Assembly: GCA_035761805.1 (NCBI GenBank)
Contig: DASTQL010000171.1
Coordinates: 1 to 33,915 of the forward strand
Length of the DNA: 33,915 nucleotides
From: DASTQL01 sp035761805
Lineage (GTDB): Bacteria; Actinomycetota; Actinomycetes; Jiangellales; Jiangellaceae
Reading direction: 5' to 3'
In this document: piece after piece, positions 17,475-25,921 of the stretch
How positions within the stretch are numbered: the first letter of the stretch is position 1
Layout: every line of letters starts with the position of its first letter
Position numbers and translations under genes: made by a program
Notes under the pieces: model-generated
Seen by the model: the letters and a program-made list of their open reading frames with translations, nothing else
Database searches by the model: none
What the model was told of the DNA's origin: nothing

Positions 17475-18994
17475 CCGCCCTCCTCGGCGGTGTTGAGGAC
17501 GCGGATGCCCCGGAACAGCGCAGACGGGCAGCCGTGGGAGACCGGTGCGATCTGTCCCGGCTCCGCCTTACCACAGTTGAAGGCACCGCCGAGGACCCAC
17601 GTCTGCGGGCCACCGACGGCTTCCAGGGACCCCCAGAACTCCGGCGTGTTGCTCTGGTAGGCCACGTCCCGCACCTGCCCGGCCAGCCGACCGTCGCGGA
17701 TGCGGTAGAACCGCTGGCCGGTGAACTGGAAGTTGTAGCGCTGCATGTCGATGGACCAGGAGCGGTCGCCGACCACGTAGATGCCGTCGTCGACCCGGCT
17801 CACCAGCTCCTCGGTGGGCGGCCCACTCTCGGCGGGGGCGAGGGAGACGTTGGCCATCCGCTGGACCGGGACGTGGCCGGGGGAGTCCGCGAAGGCGCAC
17901 CCGTTGGACCGGCTCGTGCCGAGGACGCCGGAGAGCATCCGGGCCATCCGGCGGTCCAGCTGGTAGCCGGTGAGCACGCCGTCGCGGACCAGGTCCCACC
18001 GCTGCGACTCCACCCCCTCGTCGTCGTAGCCCACCGTCGCCAGTCCGTGCGGCTGGGTCCGGTCGCCGGTCACCTGCATCACGCCCGAGCCGTAGCGGAG
18101 CTCGCCGAGCCGGTCGGGGGTGGCGAAGGAGGTACCCGCGTAGTTGGCCTCGTAGCCCAGCGCCCGGTCCAGCTCGGTCGCGTGGCCGACGGATTCGTGG
18201 ATGGTCAGCCACAGGTTGGAGGGGTCGATGACCAGGTCGTAGGTCCCCGGCCGGACACCCGGCGCGGCGAGCTTCTCGGCGAGCAGGTCGGGCAGCGGCG
18301 CAAGCTCGTCGCCCCAGTCGACGACGCCGTCCGCGCCCGTGACGTACTCCCACCCCCGGCCGGTCGGCGCCGCGAGCGTACGCATGGTGTCGAACCGGCC
18401 TGCTTCGGCGTCCACGCCGAGCACCTCGAGCTCCGGGTGGACGCGGATGCGCTGCTGGGTCGTCACCGTGCCCGCGAGGTCGGCGTAGAACTTGCCCTCC
18501 GACACGGCGGCCAGGCTCGCGGTCACGTGGTCGACGCGGGGGTCCGCGAGAAGCCCGCGCGACCGCTCGGTCAGCAACCCCACCTTGTCGGTCTCGGGCA
18601 CGGCGAAGGGGTCCACCTGATACGCCGAGACCCAGGTGACGTCCGGGTAGACGGGCTCGTCGGCGAGCTCGACAGGGACGGCGGTCATCGACCGGCTGAT
18701 CCGCGCGACGTCGACCGCCCGGTCGGCCATCCGGGCCGCCTCGTCGGCAGTCAGGTCCACGCCTGCGGCGAAGCCCCACGCACCTTCGTGGACGACCCGG
18801 ACCGCGACTCCCACCTCCGTGCCGTCGTGGCTGCCCTCCAGCCGGCCGTCCCGGAGGGACAGCTCCTGCCGGCGGATCCGCTCGACCCGGACGTCGGCGT
18901 GTGACGCGCCGAGGTCGCGTGCCCGCTGGAGCGCGGCGTCGGCCACCGACCGCATCGGCAGGGCCAGGAACTCCGGGTCGACCTCGTGGGGCAC
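17471..18994 (-). CDS. tldD: TldD family zinc metalloprotease
   Basis: The 507-residue protein carries the zinc motif HESVGH at residues 266-271, with two His ligands and the catalytic Glu (E267). This is the TldD form of HExxxH. Other family marks are SHADVRVERIRRQELSLRDG near residues 31-50 and the C-terminal segment FNCGKAEPGQ, equivalent to the conserved cysteine region in E. coli TldD. It should act in the cytoplasm with TldE. The GTG start at 18994 gives a normal N-terminus. No ribosomal-peptide precursor gene is visible nearby, so a general peptide-processing role is as likely as a dedicated one. Confidence 0.93.
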   Translation of the reverse strand: MPHEVDPEFLALPMRSVADAALQRARDLGASHADVRVERIRRQELSLRDGRLEGSHDGTEVGVAVRVVHEGAWGFAAGVDLTADEAARMADRAVDVARISRSMTAVPVELADEPVYPDVTWVSAYQVDPFAVPETDKVGLLTERSRGLLADPRVDHVTASLAAVSEGKFYADLAGTVTTQQRIRVHPELEVLGVDAEAGRFDTMRTLAAPTGRGWEYVTGADGVVDWGDELAPLPDLLAEKLAAPGVRPGTYDLVIDPSNLWLTIHESVGHATELDRALGYEANYAGTSFATPDRLGELRYGSGVMQVTGDRTQPHGLATVGYDDEGVESQRWDLVRDGVLTGYQLDRRMARMLSGVLGTSRSNGCAFADSPGHVPVQRMANVSLAPAESGPPTEELVSRVDDGIYVVGDRSWSIDMQRYNFQFTGQRFYRIRDGRLAGQVRDVAYQSNTPEFWGSLEAVGGPQTWVLGGAFNCGKAEPGQIAPVSHGCPSALFRGIRVLNTAEEGG

Positions 18995-19024
18995 CCGCCG
19001 ACCCTAGCCGTCGTGGAGCACGGC

Positions 19025-19504
19025 TCAGGTCCGGGCGTCGCGCTCCTGGGCCTCCAGCAGCGCGGGTTGCGGGCGGGCCCAGGTCGCCTCGAGGACGGTG
19101 AAGCCGGCGGCCCGGGCCGCGGCGCACACCTGCGGATCGTCGTCGACGAACACCGCGACCTCCGCTCGGGCGGCCAACCGCCGCAGGACTCCGACCTTGA
19201 GGACCCTCGCCGGCCGACGGTCCTGGTCGCCGCGCAGCAGCACCCGGCCGGGGGGCACGTCGTGGCGCCCGAGCCAGCCTTGGGTGCGGGCGCGCGTCCG
19301 CTCCGGCCGACCGCTCAGGTAGATCACGCGGTGCGCCTCGGACAGCCGCCGGGCGACCGCGAGGCCCTCGGGGAGCAGCGGGTCGTCGTCGAGGCCGGCG
19401 AAGAAGGCGGCCCAGTCCTTGGGGCGACGCTCCAGGTGGTGCAGCCGGTGCCCGACGTCGGCGAGCACGCCGTCGAGGTCGATCACGGCGTACGGACGGG
19501 GCAC
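19025..19504 (-). CDS. Small HAD-superfamily hydrolase (polynucleotide kinase phosphatase-like)
   Basis: The 159-residue protein contains the four HAD motifs. Motif I is VIDLDGV, with nucleophile D9 and acid/base D11. Motif II is S64 in YLSGRPE. The motif III lysine is probably K103, and motif IV is VFVDDDP with D121/D122. Its small size and the sequence around YLSGRPERTRARTQGWL resemble the phosphatase domain of T4 polynucleotide kinase, a common pattern in stand-alone actinobacterial proteins. The true substrate is not known. The start is GTG at 19504. The gene begins 9 nt after the end of the deacetylase gene and ends 30 nt before tldD, so all four minus-strand genes may be one operon. Confidence 0.82.
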   Translation of the reverse strand: MPRPYAVIDLDGVLADVGHRLHHLERRPKDWAAFFAGLDDDPLLPEGLAVARRLSEAHRVIYLSGRPERTRARTQGWLGRHDVPPGRVLLRGDQDRRPARVLKVGVLRRLAARAEVAVFVDDDPQVCAAARAAGFTVLEATWARPQPALLEAQERDART

Positions 19505-19513
19505 GCCGCCAGC

Positions 19514-20290
19514 CTACGGGAGCACGAAGTCGTAACCCGCCTCGCGCAACGCCCCCACGACCACGGGCAGCGCCGCCACCACGTCGGCGCCGTCGCCCCC
19601 GCCGTCGTGGAGCAGGACGACGGCGCCGGGCCGGACGCCGGTGAGGATCCGGTCGACGAGGACCTCGGGCCCGGGGCCCTCCCAGTCGCGGGGGTCCACG
19701 GTCCAGCCAAGCGGGGTCATCCCCTCGGCCCGGGCGACGTCGTCGACGGTGGCGCTCCAGTTGCCGCCGGGCGCCCGCCAGTACGGGACCTCGGCGCCGG
19801 AGGCGGTCTCCTGGATCAGCCGGAGGGTCCCCACGACCTCGCGGTGGATGGTGTCCGCATCGCGCTGGGGCAGGCGGAGGTCGTGGCTGGCGCTGTGGTC
19901 GCAGAGCGCGTGCCCCTCGGCGTGGATCCGGGCGACGATGTCGGGGTGTGCCTCGACCTGGGTACCCACCACGCAGAAGACCGACGGCACCTGGAGGTCA
20001 CGCAGCAGGTCGAGCAGGGCGGGCGTGACGACGGGGTCAGGGCCGTCGTCGAAGGTGAGGGCGACGGTCGTCCCTCCGGCCGCGGTGACCCCCCGGACCC
20101 CCGGGGGCGTGGCCGGCAAGGCCCCGGTGGTCGCGACCTCGGGCAGGCCCGGCGGCAGCTCGACGGTGAGCGGCGGAGGACGCGACGCCGCCGCGTCGGC
20201 CTCGTCCGTTCCGGGTGCCCTGGCCACCCCCACGAGCAGGCCCACCACGAGGGCGCCGACGAGCACACGCGCCCACGACGGTCCGGCCAC
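19514..20290 (-). CDS. Membrane-anchored polysaccharide deacetylase (NodB domain)
   Basis: The 258-residue protein has an N-terminal hydrophobic anchor or signal (about 8-24), a proline-rich linker and a NodB/CE4 deacetylase domain from about residue 74. Motif 1 is TFDDG (79-83, catalytic base D81 and metal ligand D82). Motif 2 is HSASH (132-136, metal ligands H132 and H136). RAPGGNW (172-178), DPRDW and LLHDG (H228) are motifs 3-5. All catalytic positions are present. Relatives remove acetyl groups from peptidoglycan or other cell-wall glycans; the substrate here is inferred. The GTG start has a near-perfect Shine-Dalgarno GAGGTGATC (20303 to 20295) 4 nt upstream. Confidence 0.92.
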   Translation of the reverse strand: MAGPSWARVLVGALVVGLLVGVARAPGTDEADAAASRPPPLTVELPPGLPEVATTGALPATPPGVRGVTAAGGTTVALTFDDGPDPVVTPALLDLLRDLQVPSVFCVVGTQVEAHPDIVARIHAEGHALCDHSASHDLRLPQRDADTIHREVVGTLRLIQETASGAEVPYWRAPGGNWSATVDDVARAEGMTPLGWTVDPRDWEGPGPEVLVDRILTGVRPGAVVLLHDGGGDGADVVAALPVVVGALREAGYDFVLP

Positions 20291-20393
20291 GGCGGATCAC
20301 CTCGGTCGCTGCGACGGCACTCCGACCCACACGGGTGCCGCCACCCTAGGCACGGACGTCGCCCACCGCTCAGAGGCGCGCCGGGGAGCGAGT

Positions 20394-20399
20394 TAGCAT
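20394..20399 (+). promoter_or_regulatory. -10 box for the tungsten-cofactor cluster, possibly leaderless
   Basis: TAGCAT ends 7 nt before the ATG of the mobA-moaD gene, the spacing of an actinobacterial leaderless promoter. No -35 hexamer is clear. The 116-nt divergent gap 20291-20406 also serves the minus-strand deacetylase; a TAGGGT on the minus strand (20348 to 20343) may be its -10 box. No riboswitch fold, including a molybdenum/tungsten-cofactor riboswitch, is evident in this gap. Confidence 0.5.
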
Positions 20400-20406
20400 C
20401 GCGAAC

Positions 20407-21261
20407 ATGGCCAAGGCGGCAGGAGTCGTGCTCGCCGGAGGCCGCTCGTCCCGCATGGGGACGCCCAAGGCGGCCCTGGAGTGGCACGGATCCACGCTGC
20501 TCAGGCGCGTGACCGGCGTCGTCGCGCGTGGGGTCGACGGGCCGGTGGTCGTGGTCGCTGCTCGGGACCAGGTGCTCCCTGACGTGGACCCCCACGTCGA
20601 GGTGGTCCGGGACGCCCTCGACGGGCGCGGGCCGCTGCAGGGCCTGGCGGCCGGCCTGGCTGCCCTCGCCGACCGGGCCGACGTTGCCTTCGTCTGCTCG
20701 ACCGACCTTCCCTTCCTGCACGTCGCCTTCGTCCGCGCGGTCGTGCGGCCGCTCCTCGACGACGCGGCGGGGAAAGACGTGGTCCTGCCCGTCGTCCACG
20801 GCTACCGCCAGCCGCTCGTGGCGGCGTACCGGACGACCCTGCTGGTCGCGGTCGAGCGGCTGCTGGCCGCGGACCGGCTGCGACCGGCCCATCTCCTCGA
20901 CGAGTGCGGCGTGCTCCAGCTCGACCAGTCGGCCCTGCTCGCCGACCGTGCCCTGGCCGCGGCCGACCCGGGGCTCGACTCCGTGGTCAACGTCAACGAC
21001 CCCGACGGCTACGCGGCCGCCCGGGCCCGCCCCGCCCCCGCCGTCACCGTCGAGTGCTTCGGCGTGCTGGCCGGTGCGGCCGGCCGGGGGACGCGACGCG
21101 TGGCCGCCGCGACGCTGGGGGAGGCCGCCCGTGCGCGGGGACTCGCGCTGGGGCCCCACGTGGTCGCCGCGGTCAACGGCGACCAGATCGCCCGTGACCC
21201 CGACCTGCCGCTGGTCAGCGGTGACGCGGTCGCGTTCCTCTCGGCGGACGCGGGGGGTTGA
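20407..21261 (+). CDS. mobA: MobA-MoaD fusion: molybdopterin guanylyltransferase with C-terminal ubiquitin-like sulfur carrier
   Basis: The 284-residue protein joins two cofactor enzymes. Residues 1-205 are MobA: VVLAGGRSSRMGTPKAAL (7-24, with K21) binds GTP, and STDLPF carries the Mg-binding Asp. MobA attaches GMP to molybdopterin to give the bis-MGD form needed by formate dehydrogenase. Residues about 213-284 form a MoaD-type beta-grasp domain (VTVECFGVLAGAAG, then VVAAVNGDQ) that ends exactly in Gly-Gly, as required for thiocarboxylation in dithiolene formation. The two activities are normally on separate proteins. Its stop shares one base with the AOR start (TGATG), so it is coupled to the enzyme genes. 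Confidence 0.88.
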   Translation: MAKAAGVVLAGGRSSRMGTPKAALEWHGSTLLRRVTGVVARGVDGPVVVVAARDQVLPDVDPHVEVVRDALDGRGPLQGLAAGLAALADRADVAFVCSTDLPFLHVAFVRAVVRPLLDDAAGKDVVLPVVHGYRQPLVAAYRTTLLVAVERLLAADRLRPAHLLDECGVLQLDQSALLADRALAAADPGLDSVVNVNDPDGYAAARARPAPAVTVECFGVLAGAAGRGTRRVAAATLGEAARARGLALGPHVVAAVNGDQIARDPDLPLVSGDAVAFLSADAGG

Positions 21262-23063
21262 TGCGCGTGCCGGCAGTTCCGGGTGGCTATTTCGGTCGGG
21301 CCCTGGCCGTCGACGTCACCGACGGCTCGGCCGACGTGCTCCCACTCGGCCCCCAGGTCCTGCGGGATCATGTCGGAGGTGTCGGGCTCGGTGCCTGGCT
21401 GATGTCCGAGCTCGCCCCGGTGGGAGCCGACCCGCTGGCGGCGGAGTCGCCGCTGGCCTTCGTGTTCTCTCCGCTGGTGGGAACGCCGCTGACGACCAGC
21501 GCGAAGTTCGCGGTCGTCGCCAAGTCCCCGCTCACCGGCTTCCTCACGGACGCTCTGGCATCCAGCCACTTCGCGATCGCCGGCAAGCTGACCGGGCACG
21601 ACGCCATCGTCGTCCGCGGTCGCGCGCCCGAGCCGTCGGTCGTGCTGGTCGACGGTGACGGGGTCCGACTGGTCGGCGCGGGCGCCGCATGGGGCCTTCC
21701 TGCGGCCGACACCGAGGCCGCCCTGCGGGACCGGCTGGGCCGTGGCTGGAGGGTGGCTGCGGTGGGTCCGGCCGCGGAACGGCTCGTGCGCTACGCCACG
21801 ATCTCGCACGACGGCCGTCACGCGGGGCGCGGCGGGCTGGGAGCGGTGCTCGCCGCAAAGAACGTCAAGGCGGTGGCCGTGCGCGCTGCCAGCCGGGTGG
21901 GCGTGGCCGATCCGGGCGGGGTGGTCGTAGCCGCGCGAGCGTTGCGCGCCCGCTCCTTCGGCCCGGCCACGGCCAAGTACCGCGAGCTGGGCACGCTCGC
22001 CAACCTGCTGGCCTTCAACGCGATCAGCACCCTGCCGACGCGCAACTTCGCCGCCGCGTCCTTCGCCGGGGCCCCGCGTCTGGCTGCGGAGGAGCTGGCC
22101 CAGCTGCGCACCGTTGCCCGGCACAGCTGTGCGTCCTGCACCATCGGGTGCGAGCACATCTACGCCACCGGTACCGGGCGACGGGTCCGGGTGGAGTACG
22201 AGAACGTGTTCGCCCTCGGACCGCTGTGCGGTGTCGACGACCCCGACGTGGTCCTCGAGGCCAGCCGACGTTGCGACGAGCTCGGCATCGACACCATCTC
22301 CACCGGGGGGACGATCGCCTGGGCGATGGAGTGCGCCGAGCGCGGCCTCGTCGAGGCCCCCTGGTTGCGCTTCGGCGACGGTGCGGCCGTCCTCCGCGCC
22401 GTCGACGAGATCGGCTCCCGTACCGGGCTCGGGGACGTGCTCGCTGAGGGGTCCCGCCGCGCGGCTGCGGCGGTCGGCCGGGGGTCCGAGGCGTTCGCCG
22501 CGCACGTCAAGGGGATGGAGATGCCGGGGTACGAGCCGCGGACGCTGCCGGCCATGGCACTGGGCCTGGCCGTCAACGCCCGCGGCGCCGACCACAACCG
22601 GTCCGGCGCCTACGAGGCGGACCTGTCCGGCGACCTGGACAGGACGTCCGGAGGTGCCGCGCACGTCGCAGCGGCGGTGGAGACCGAGGACCGCGCCGCG
22701 GTGATGGACTCGCTGATCCTCTGCAAGTTCCTGCGCCGGGCGTTCGACCACCCCTTCGCGGAGTGGGCAGGGCTGCTGCGGCTGGTCACCGGCTGGGACG
22801 TGGACGAGGAGGAGCTGCGCGCCACGGCGCGGCGCATCGTCCTCGCCAAGCGGTCGTTCAACATCCGCGAGGGCTGGACGGCGGCCGACGACTGGCTCCC
22901 GCAACGCTTCCTGGACACCCCGGTGACGCTGCCCTCGGGGCGGACCGCCTCCCTGACCGCCGAGCGGCTGCGTGCCATGATCGACGACTACTACCAGGCC
23001 CGCGGGCTCGACCAGGAAGGTCGCCCGGCCGCCGCGGTCGCGGGGAAGGGGGCCGCCCGATGA
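21261..23063 (+). CDS. aor: Aldehyde:ferredoxin oxidoreductase family tungsten enzyme, catalytic subunit
   Basis: The 600-residue protein is a full-length AOR-family enzyme, which oxidises aldehydes to acids (or the reverse) with a tungsten bis-pterin and one [4Fe-4S] cluster. The N-terminus GGYFGRALAVDVTDG and GRGGLGAVLAAKNVKAVAV are family signatures. Cluster ligands are C290-x2-C293-x3-C297 and C488 (in LILCKF), the same spacing as in Pyrococcus AOR. Pterin-site regions include GMEMPGYEPR and RGADHNRSG. The ATG at 21261 is chosen over the adjacent TTG because it restarts directly on the mobA-moaD stop. The next gene overlaps by 4 nt. Substrate is unknown; no AorA-like polyferredoxin subunit is encoded in the window. 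Confidence 0.93.
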   Translation: MRVPAVPGGYFGRALAVDVTDGSADVLPLGPQVLRDHVGGVGLGAWLMSELAPVGADPLAAESPLAFVFSPLVGTPLTTSAKFAVVAKSPLTGFLTDALASSHFAIAGKLTGHDAIVVRGRAPEPSVVLVDGDGVRLVGAGAAWGLPAADTEAALRDRLGRGWRVAAVGPAAERLVRYATISHDGRHAGRGGLGAVLAAKNVKAVAVRAASRVGVADPGGVVVAARALRARSFGPATAKYRELGTLANLLAFNAISTLPTRNFAAASFAGAPRLAAEELAQLRTVARHSCASCTIGCEHIYATGTGRRVRVEYENVFALGPLCGVDDPDVVLEASRRCDELGIDTISTGGTIAWAMECAERGLVEAPWLRFGDGAAVLRAVDEIGSRTGLGDVLAEGSRRAAAAVGRGSEAFAAHVKGMEMPGYEPRTLPAMALGLAVNARGADHNRSGAYEADLSGDLDRTSGGAAHVAAAVETEDRAAVMDSLILCKFLRRAFDHPFAEWAGLLRLVTGWDVDEEELRATARRIVLAKRSFNIREGWTAADDWLPQRFLDTPVTLPSGRTASLTAERLRAMIDDYYQARGLDQEGRPAAAVAGKGAAR

Positions 23064-25921
23064 CCGCCACCGCCGACGCTCGGGCCGCCACGCGTACCGT
23101 CACCCTGACGATCGACGGGCACGAGGTCACGGTGCCCGGCGGCACCACCATCTGGGCGGCGGCCCGGGAGGCGGGGATCGACATCCCGGTCCTCTGCCAC
23201 GACGAGCGCCTGGACCCGGTCGGCGTCTGCCGCATGTGCGTGGTCGACGTCGGCGGCCGGGCATTCGCGGCCGCCTGCGTGCGTCCCTGCGAGGACGGGA
23301 TGGAGGTCGGGACCGCCACCCCCGAGGTGCGGCGGAGCCGCGAGGTCCTGACGGAGCTCCTGGTGGCCGACCAGCCGCCCCGGGACCGCGACCCCAAGCA
23401 GGCGACCACGGGCGACAACGCCCTGCTCGCGCTCGCGGAGCGGTACGGGGTCCCGTCCGAGCCGGACCTGCCGGCTGGGGCCGGCCGGGGCACCGACTCC
23501 TCCAACCCGGTCATCGCCGTCGACCACGACGCCTGCATCCTCTGCGACCGCTGCGTGCGGGCCTGCGACGACGTGCAGGGCAACGACGTGATCGGCCGCA
23601 CCGGCAAGGGCTACGCCACGCGCATCGGCTTCGACCTGGACGACCCGATGGGCGCGTCGTCGTGCGTCACCTGTGGCGAGTGCGTGGCTGCCTGTCCCAC
23701 CGGCGCGCTCACCAACAAGCCGGTCAACGAGGTGCCCATCCGGCCACGCTGGGAGCTCGACGCCGTCCCGACCGTCTGTCCGTACTGCGGGGTCGGCTGC
23801 GCGCTCACGTACTACGTCGACCGCGAGCGAGGTGCGATCGCCTTCGCCGACGGGCGCGATCAGCCGGGATCGCAGCGAAGGTTGTGCGTCAAGGGCCGGT
23901 ACGGCTGGGACTACGCCGCCTCGCCGCAGCGGCTCACCGTCCCGCTCGTCCGCCGAGAGGAGTCCTACCCGAAGGGGCCGCTGTCCGCCGACGTCCGCGG
24001 TAACGGGGACGGCGGTCACGGGCGCTCCGGCCGGGGCGGTCGTCGCGCCGGCGGCCTGGTCCCGTACGAGGAGGTCATGCCCCACTTCCGTGAGGCGACC
24101 TGGGACGAGGCGCTCGACCTCGTGGCGCAGCGGCTGCGCGGGATCCACGCCGAGAGCGGACCCGGCGCCATCGCCGGCTTCGGCTCCGCCAAGTGCTCCA
24201 ACGAGGAGGCCTACCTCTTCCAGAAGCTCATCCGTACCGCCTTCGGAACCAACAACGTCGACCACTGCACCCGCCTGTGCCACGCGTCGTCCGTGGCCGC
24301 GCTCTTCGAGGGCATCGGCTCCGGCGCGGTCTCCACGACGTACGGCGACGTCGTCAACGCCGAGGTCGCGATCATCACCGGGAGCAACGCGACGGCCAAC
24401 CACCCGGTGGCCTCGTCCTTCTTCAAGCAGGCGCGGCGCAACGGAACCACGATCGTCTACGTGGACCCGCGTGCCGGCAAGGTCGCCGACCACGCCGACG
24501 TCTTCGTGCAGCTCAAACCCGGCACCGACGTGGCCTTCTACAACGGCGTGATGCACGAGGTGATCCGGCTCGGCCTGGTGGACCGCGACTTCGTCGAGAC
24601 CCGCACGTCCAACTACGAGGGGCTGGAACGGACGGTCGCCGCCTACCCGCCCGACCTGGCCAGCCGGATCACCGGCGTCGACGAGGCGCTGATCCGGGAG
24701 GTGGCCCGGCTCTGGGGCGAGGCGGCCAGCGGGATCATCTTCTGGGGCATGGGCGTGTCCCAGCACACCACCGGTACCGACAACGCACGCTGCCTCATCG
24801 CGATGTGCGCGATCACCGGCAACGTCGGCAAGCCGGGCGCCGGCCTGCACCCGCTGCGCGGCCAGAACAACGTCCAGGGCGCATCGGACTCCGGGCTCAT
24901 CCCGATGTTCCTCCCCGACTACCAGCGCACCGCCGACCCGGCTGCGCGGGCCCGCTTCGAGCGGGCCTGGGGGACCGAGCTGACCGATGTGCCGGGGCTG
25001 ACCGTCACCGAGATCATCTCCTCGGCGCTCGACGGCGGGGTGCGGGGCATGTACATGCTCGGGGAGAACCCCTTCCTCTCCGACCCCAACATCACGAAGG
25101 TGCGCAAGGCGCTGTCCGCGCTGGACTTCCTCGTCGTGCAGGACATCTTCCTCACCGAGACGGCGGAGTTCGCCGACGTCGTCCTCCCCGCCGGTTCGTA
25201 CCTGGAGAAGGACGGCACGTACACGAACACCGACCGCAGGGTCCAGCTGGGCCGCAGGGTGCTCGACCCGCCGGGTCAGGCCCGCCCGGACTGGGAGGTG
25301 GTGCAGGACCTGGCTCGCCGGCTCGGCCTCGACTGGGACTACGCCGCCCCGACCGAAGTCTTCGACGAGATGGTCGCGCTCATGCCCGGTTACGCCAACC
25401 TCAGCCACGCCGGCCTCGGGCTCACCGGCAAGCTCTACCCGAACGCCGACCCTGAGCAGTCCGACGGCACGGTGGTGCTCTTCGACGAGCGCTTCAACAC
25501 CGCCGACGGCCTGGCCCACCTCGTCCCCGCCGAGTGGCTGCCGGCCGAGGAGCTGCCCGACGAGGAGTACCCCTTCGTCCTCAACACCGGGCGCCTGCTC
25601 GAGCACTGGCACACCGGCTCGATGACCCGGCGCTCCTACGCCCTCGACACGATCGCGCCCCGGGCGGAGGTCTACCTGCACCCCGACGACGCCGCCGGGC
25701 TGGGCCTCGCCGACGGCGCGACCGCCCGGGTCTCGTCCCGCCGCGGGTCCATCGAGCTGGCCGTGCGGGTGTCGCACCGCGAGGCGCCCGGCAACTGCTT
25801 CATCCCCTTCCACTTCCGGGAGGCGGCGGCCAACCTGCTCACCATCGACGCGGTCGACCCCGTGGCCAAGATCCCGGAGTTCAAGTTCTGCGCCGTCCGG
25901 GTCGAGGCGGTGGCGTCCTGA
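23060..25921 (+). CDS. fdhA: NAD-linked formate dehydrogenase alpha subunit (Cys type) with NuoG-like N-terminus
   Basis: The 953-residue protein oxidises formate at a Mo/W bis-MGD centre. It starts with a [2Fe-2S] domain (C46, C57, C60, C73), then two ferredoxin-type [4Fe-4S] sites (C159/162/165/169 and C202/205/208/212) and the proximal cluster of the catalytic domain (C240/243/247/276). The active-site pair is C407-H408 in CTRLCHASS; codon 407 is TGC, so it is a cysteine enzyme, not a selenoprotein. The His-Cys3 cluster usually found between the [2Fe-2S] domain and the ferredoxin domain is absent: there is no Cys from 78 to 158. A Gly/Arg-rich insert occupies about 312-332. It overlaps aor and fdhB, so it is co-produced with both. 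Confidence 0.93.
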   Translation: MTATADARAATRTVTLTIDGHEVTVPGGTTIWAAAREAGIDIPVLCHDERLDPVGVCRMCVVDVGGRAFAAACVRPCEDGMEVGTATPEVRRSREVLTELLVADQPPRDRDPKQATTGDNALLALAERYGVPSEPDLPAGAGRGTDSSNPVIAVDHDACILCDRCVRACDDVQGNDVIGRTGKGYATRIGFDLDDPMGASSCVTCGECVAACPTGALTNKPVNEVPIRPRWELDAVPTVCPYCGVGCALTYYVDRERGAIAFADGRDQPGSQRRLCVKGRYGWDYAASPQRLTVPLVRREESYPKGPLSADVRGNGDGGHGRSGRGGRRAGGLVPYEEVMPHFREATWDEALDLVAQRLRGIHAESGPGAIAGFGSAKCSNEEAYLFQKLIRTAFGTNNVDHCTRLCHASSVAALFEGIGSGAVSTTYGDVVNAEVAIITGSNATANHPVASSFFKQARRNGTTIVYVDPRAGKVADHADVFVQLKPGTDVAFYNGVMHEVIRLGLVDRDFVETRTSNYEGLERTVAAYPPDLASRITGVDEALIREVARLWGEAASGIIFWGMGVSQHTTGTDNARCLIAMCAITGNVGKPGAGLHPLRGQNNVQGASDSGLIPMFLPDYQRTADPAARARFERAWGTELTDVPGLTVTEIISSALDGGVRGMYMLGENPFLSDPNITKVRKALSALDFLVVQDIFLTETAEFADVVLPAGSYLEKDGTYTNTDRRVQLGRRVLDPPGQARPDWEVVQDLARRLGLDWDYAAPTEVFDEMVALMPGYANLSHAGLGLTGKLYPNADPEQSDGTVVLFDERFNTADGLAHLVPAEWLPAEELPDEEYPFVLNTGRLLEHWHTGSMTRRSYALDTIAPRAEVYLHPDDAAGLGLADGATARVSSRRGSIELAVRVSHREAPGNCFIPFHFREAAANLLTIDAVDPVAKIPEFKFCAVRVEAVAS

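Noticed and set aside
20367..20390. Inverted repeat CGCTC/GAGCG upstream of mobA-moaD as an operator
   Set aside because: Only 5 bp with a 14-nt spacer; expected often by chance in such GC-rich sequence.
20291..20406. Molybdenum/tungsten-cofactor riboswitch before the cluster
   Set aside because: The gap is only 116 nt, is shared with a divergent gene, has a -10 box 7 nt from the start codon, and shows no multi-helix conserved pattern.
21258..21260. TTG at 21258 as AOR start
   Set aside because: It would add one Met before the ATG at 21261, which restarts directly on the mobA-moaD stop; ATG is the simpler choice.
24278..24280. Selenocysteine codon in formate dehydrogenase
   Set aside because: The active-site codon is TGC (Cys407), followed by CAC (His408), so no UGA recoding is needed.
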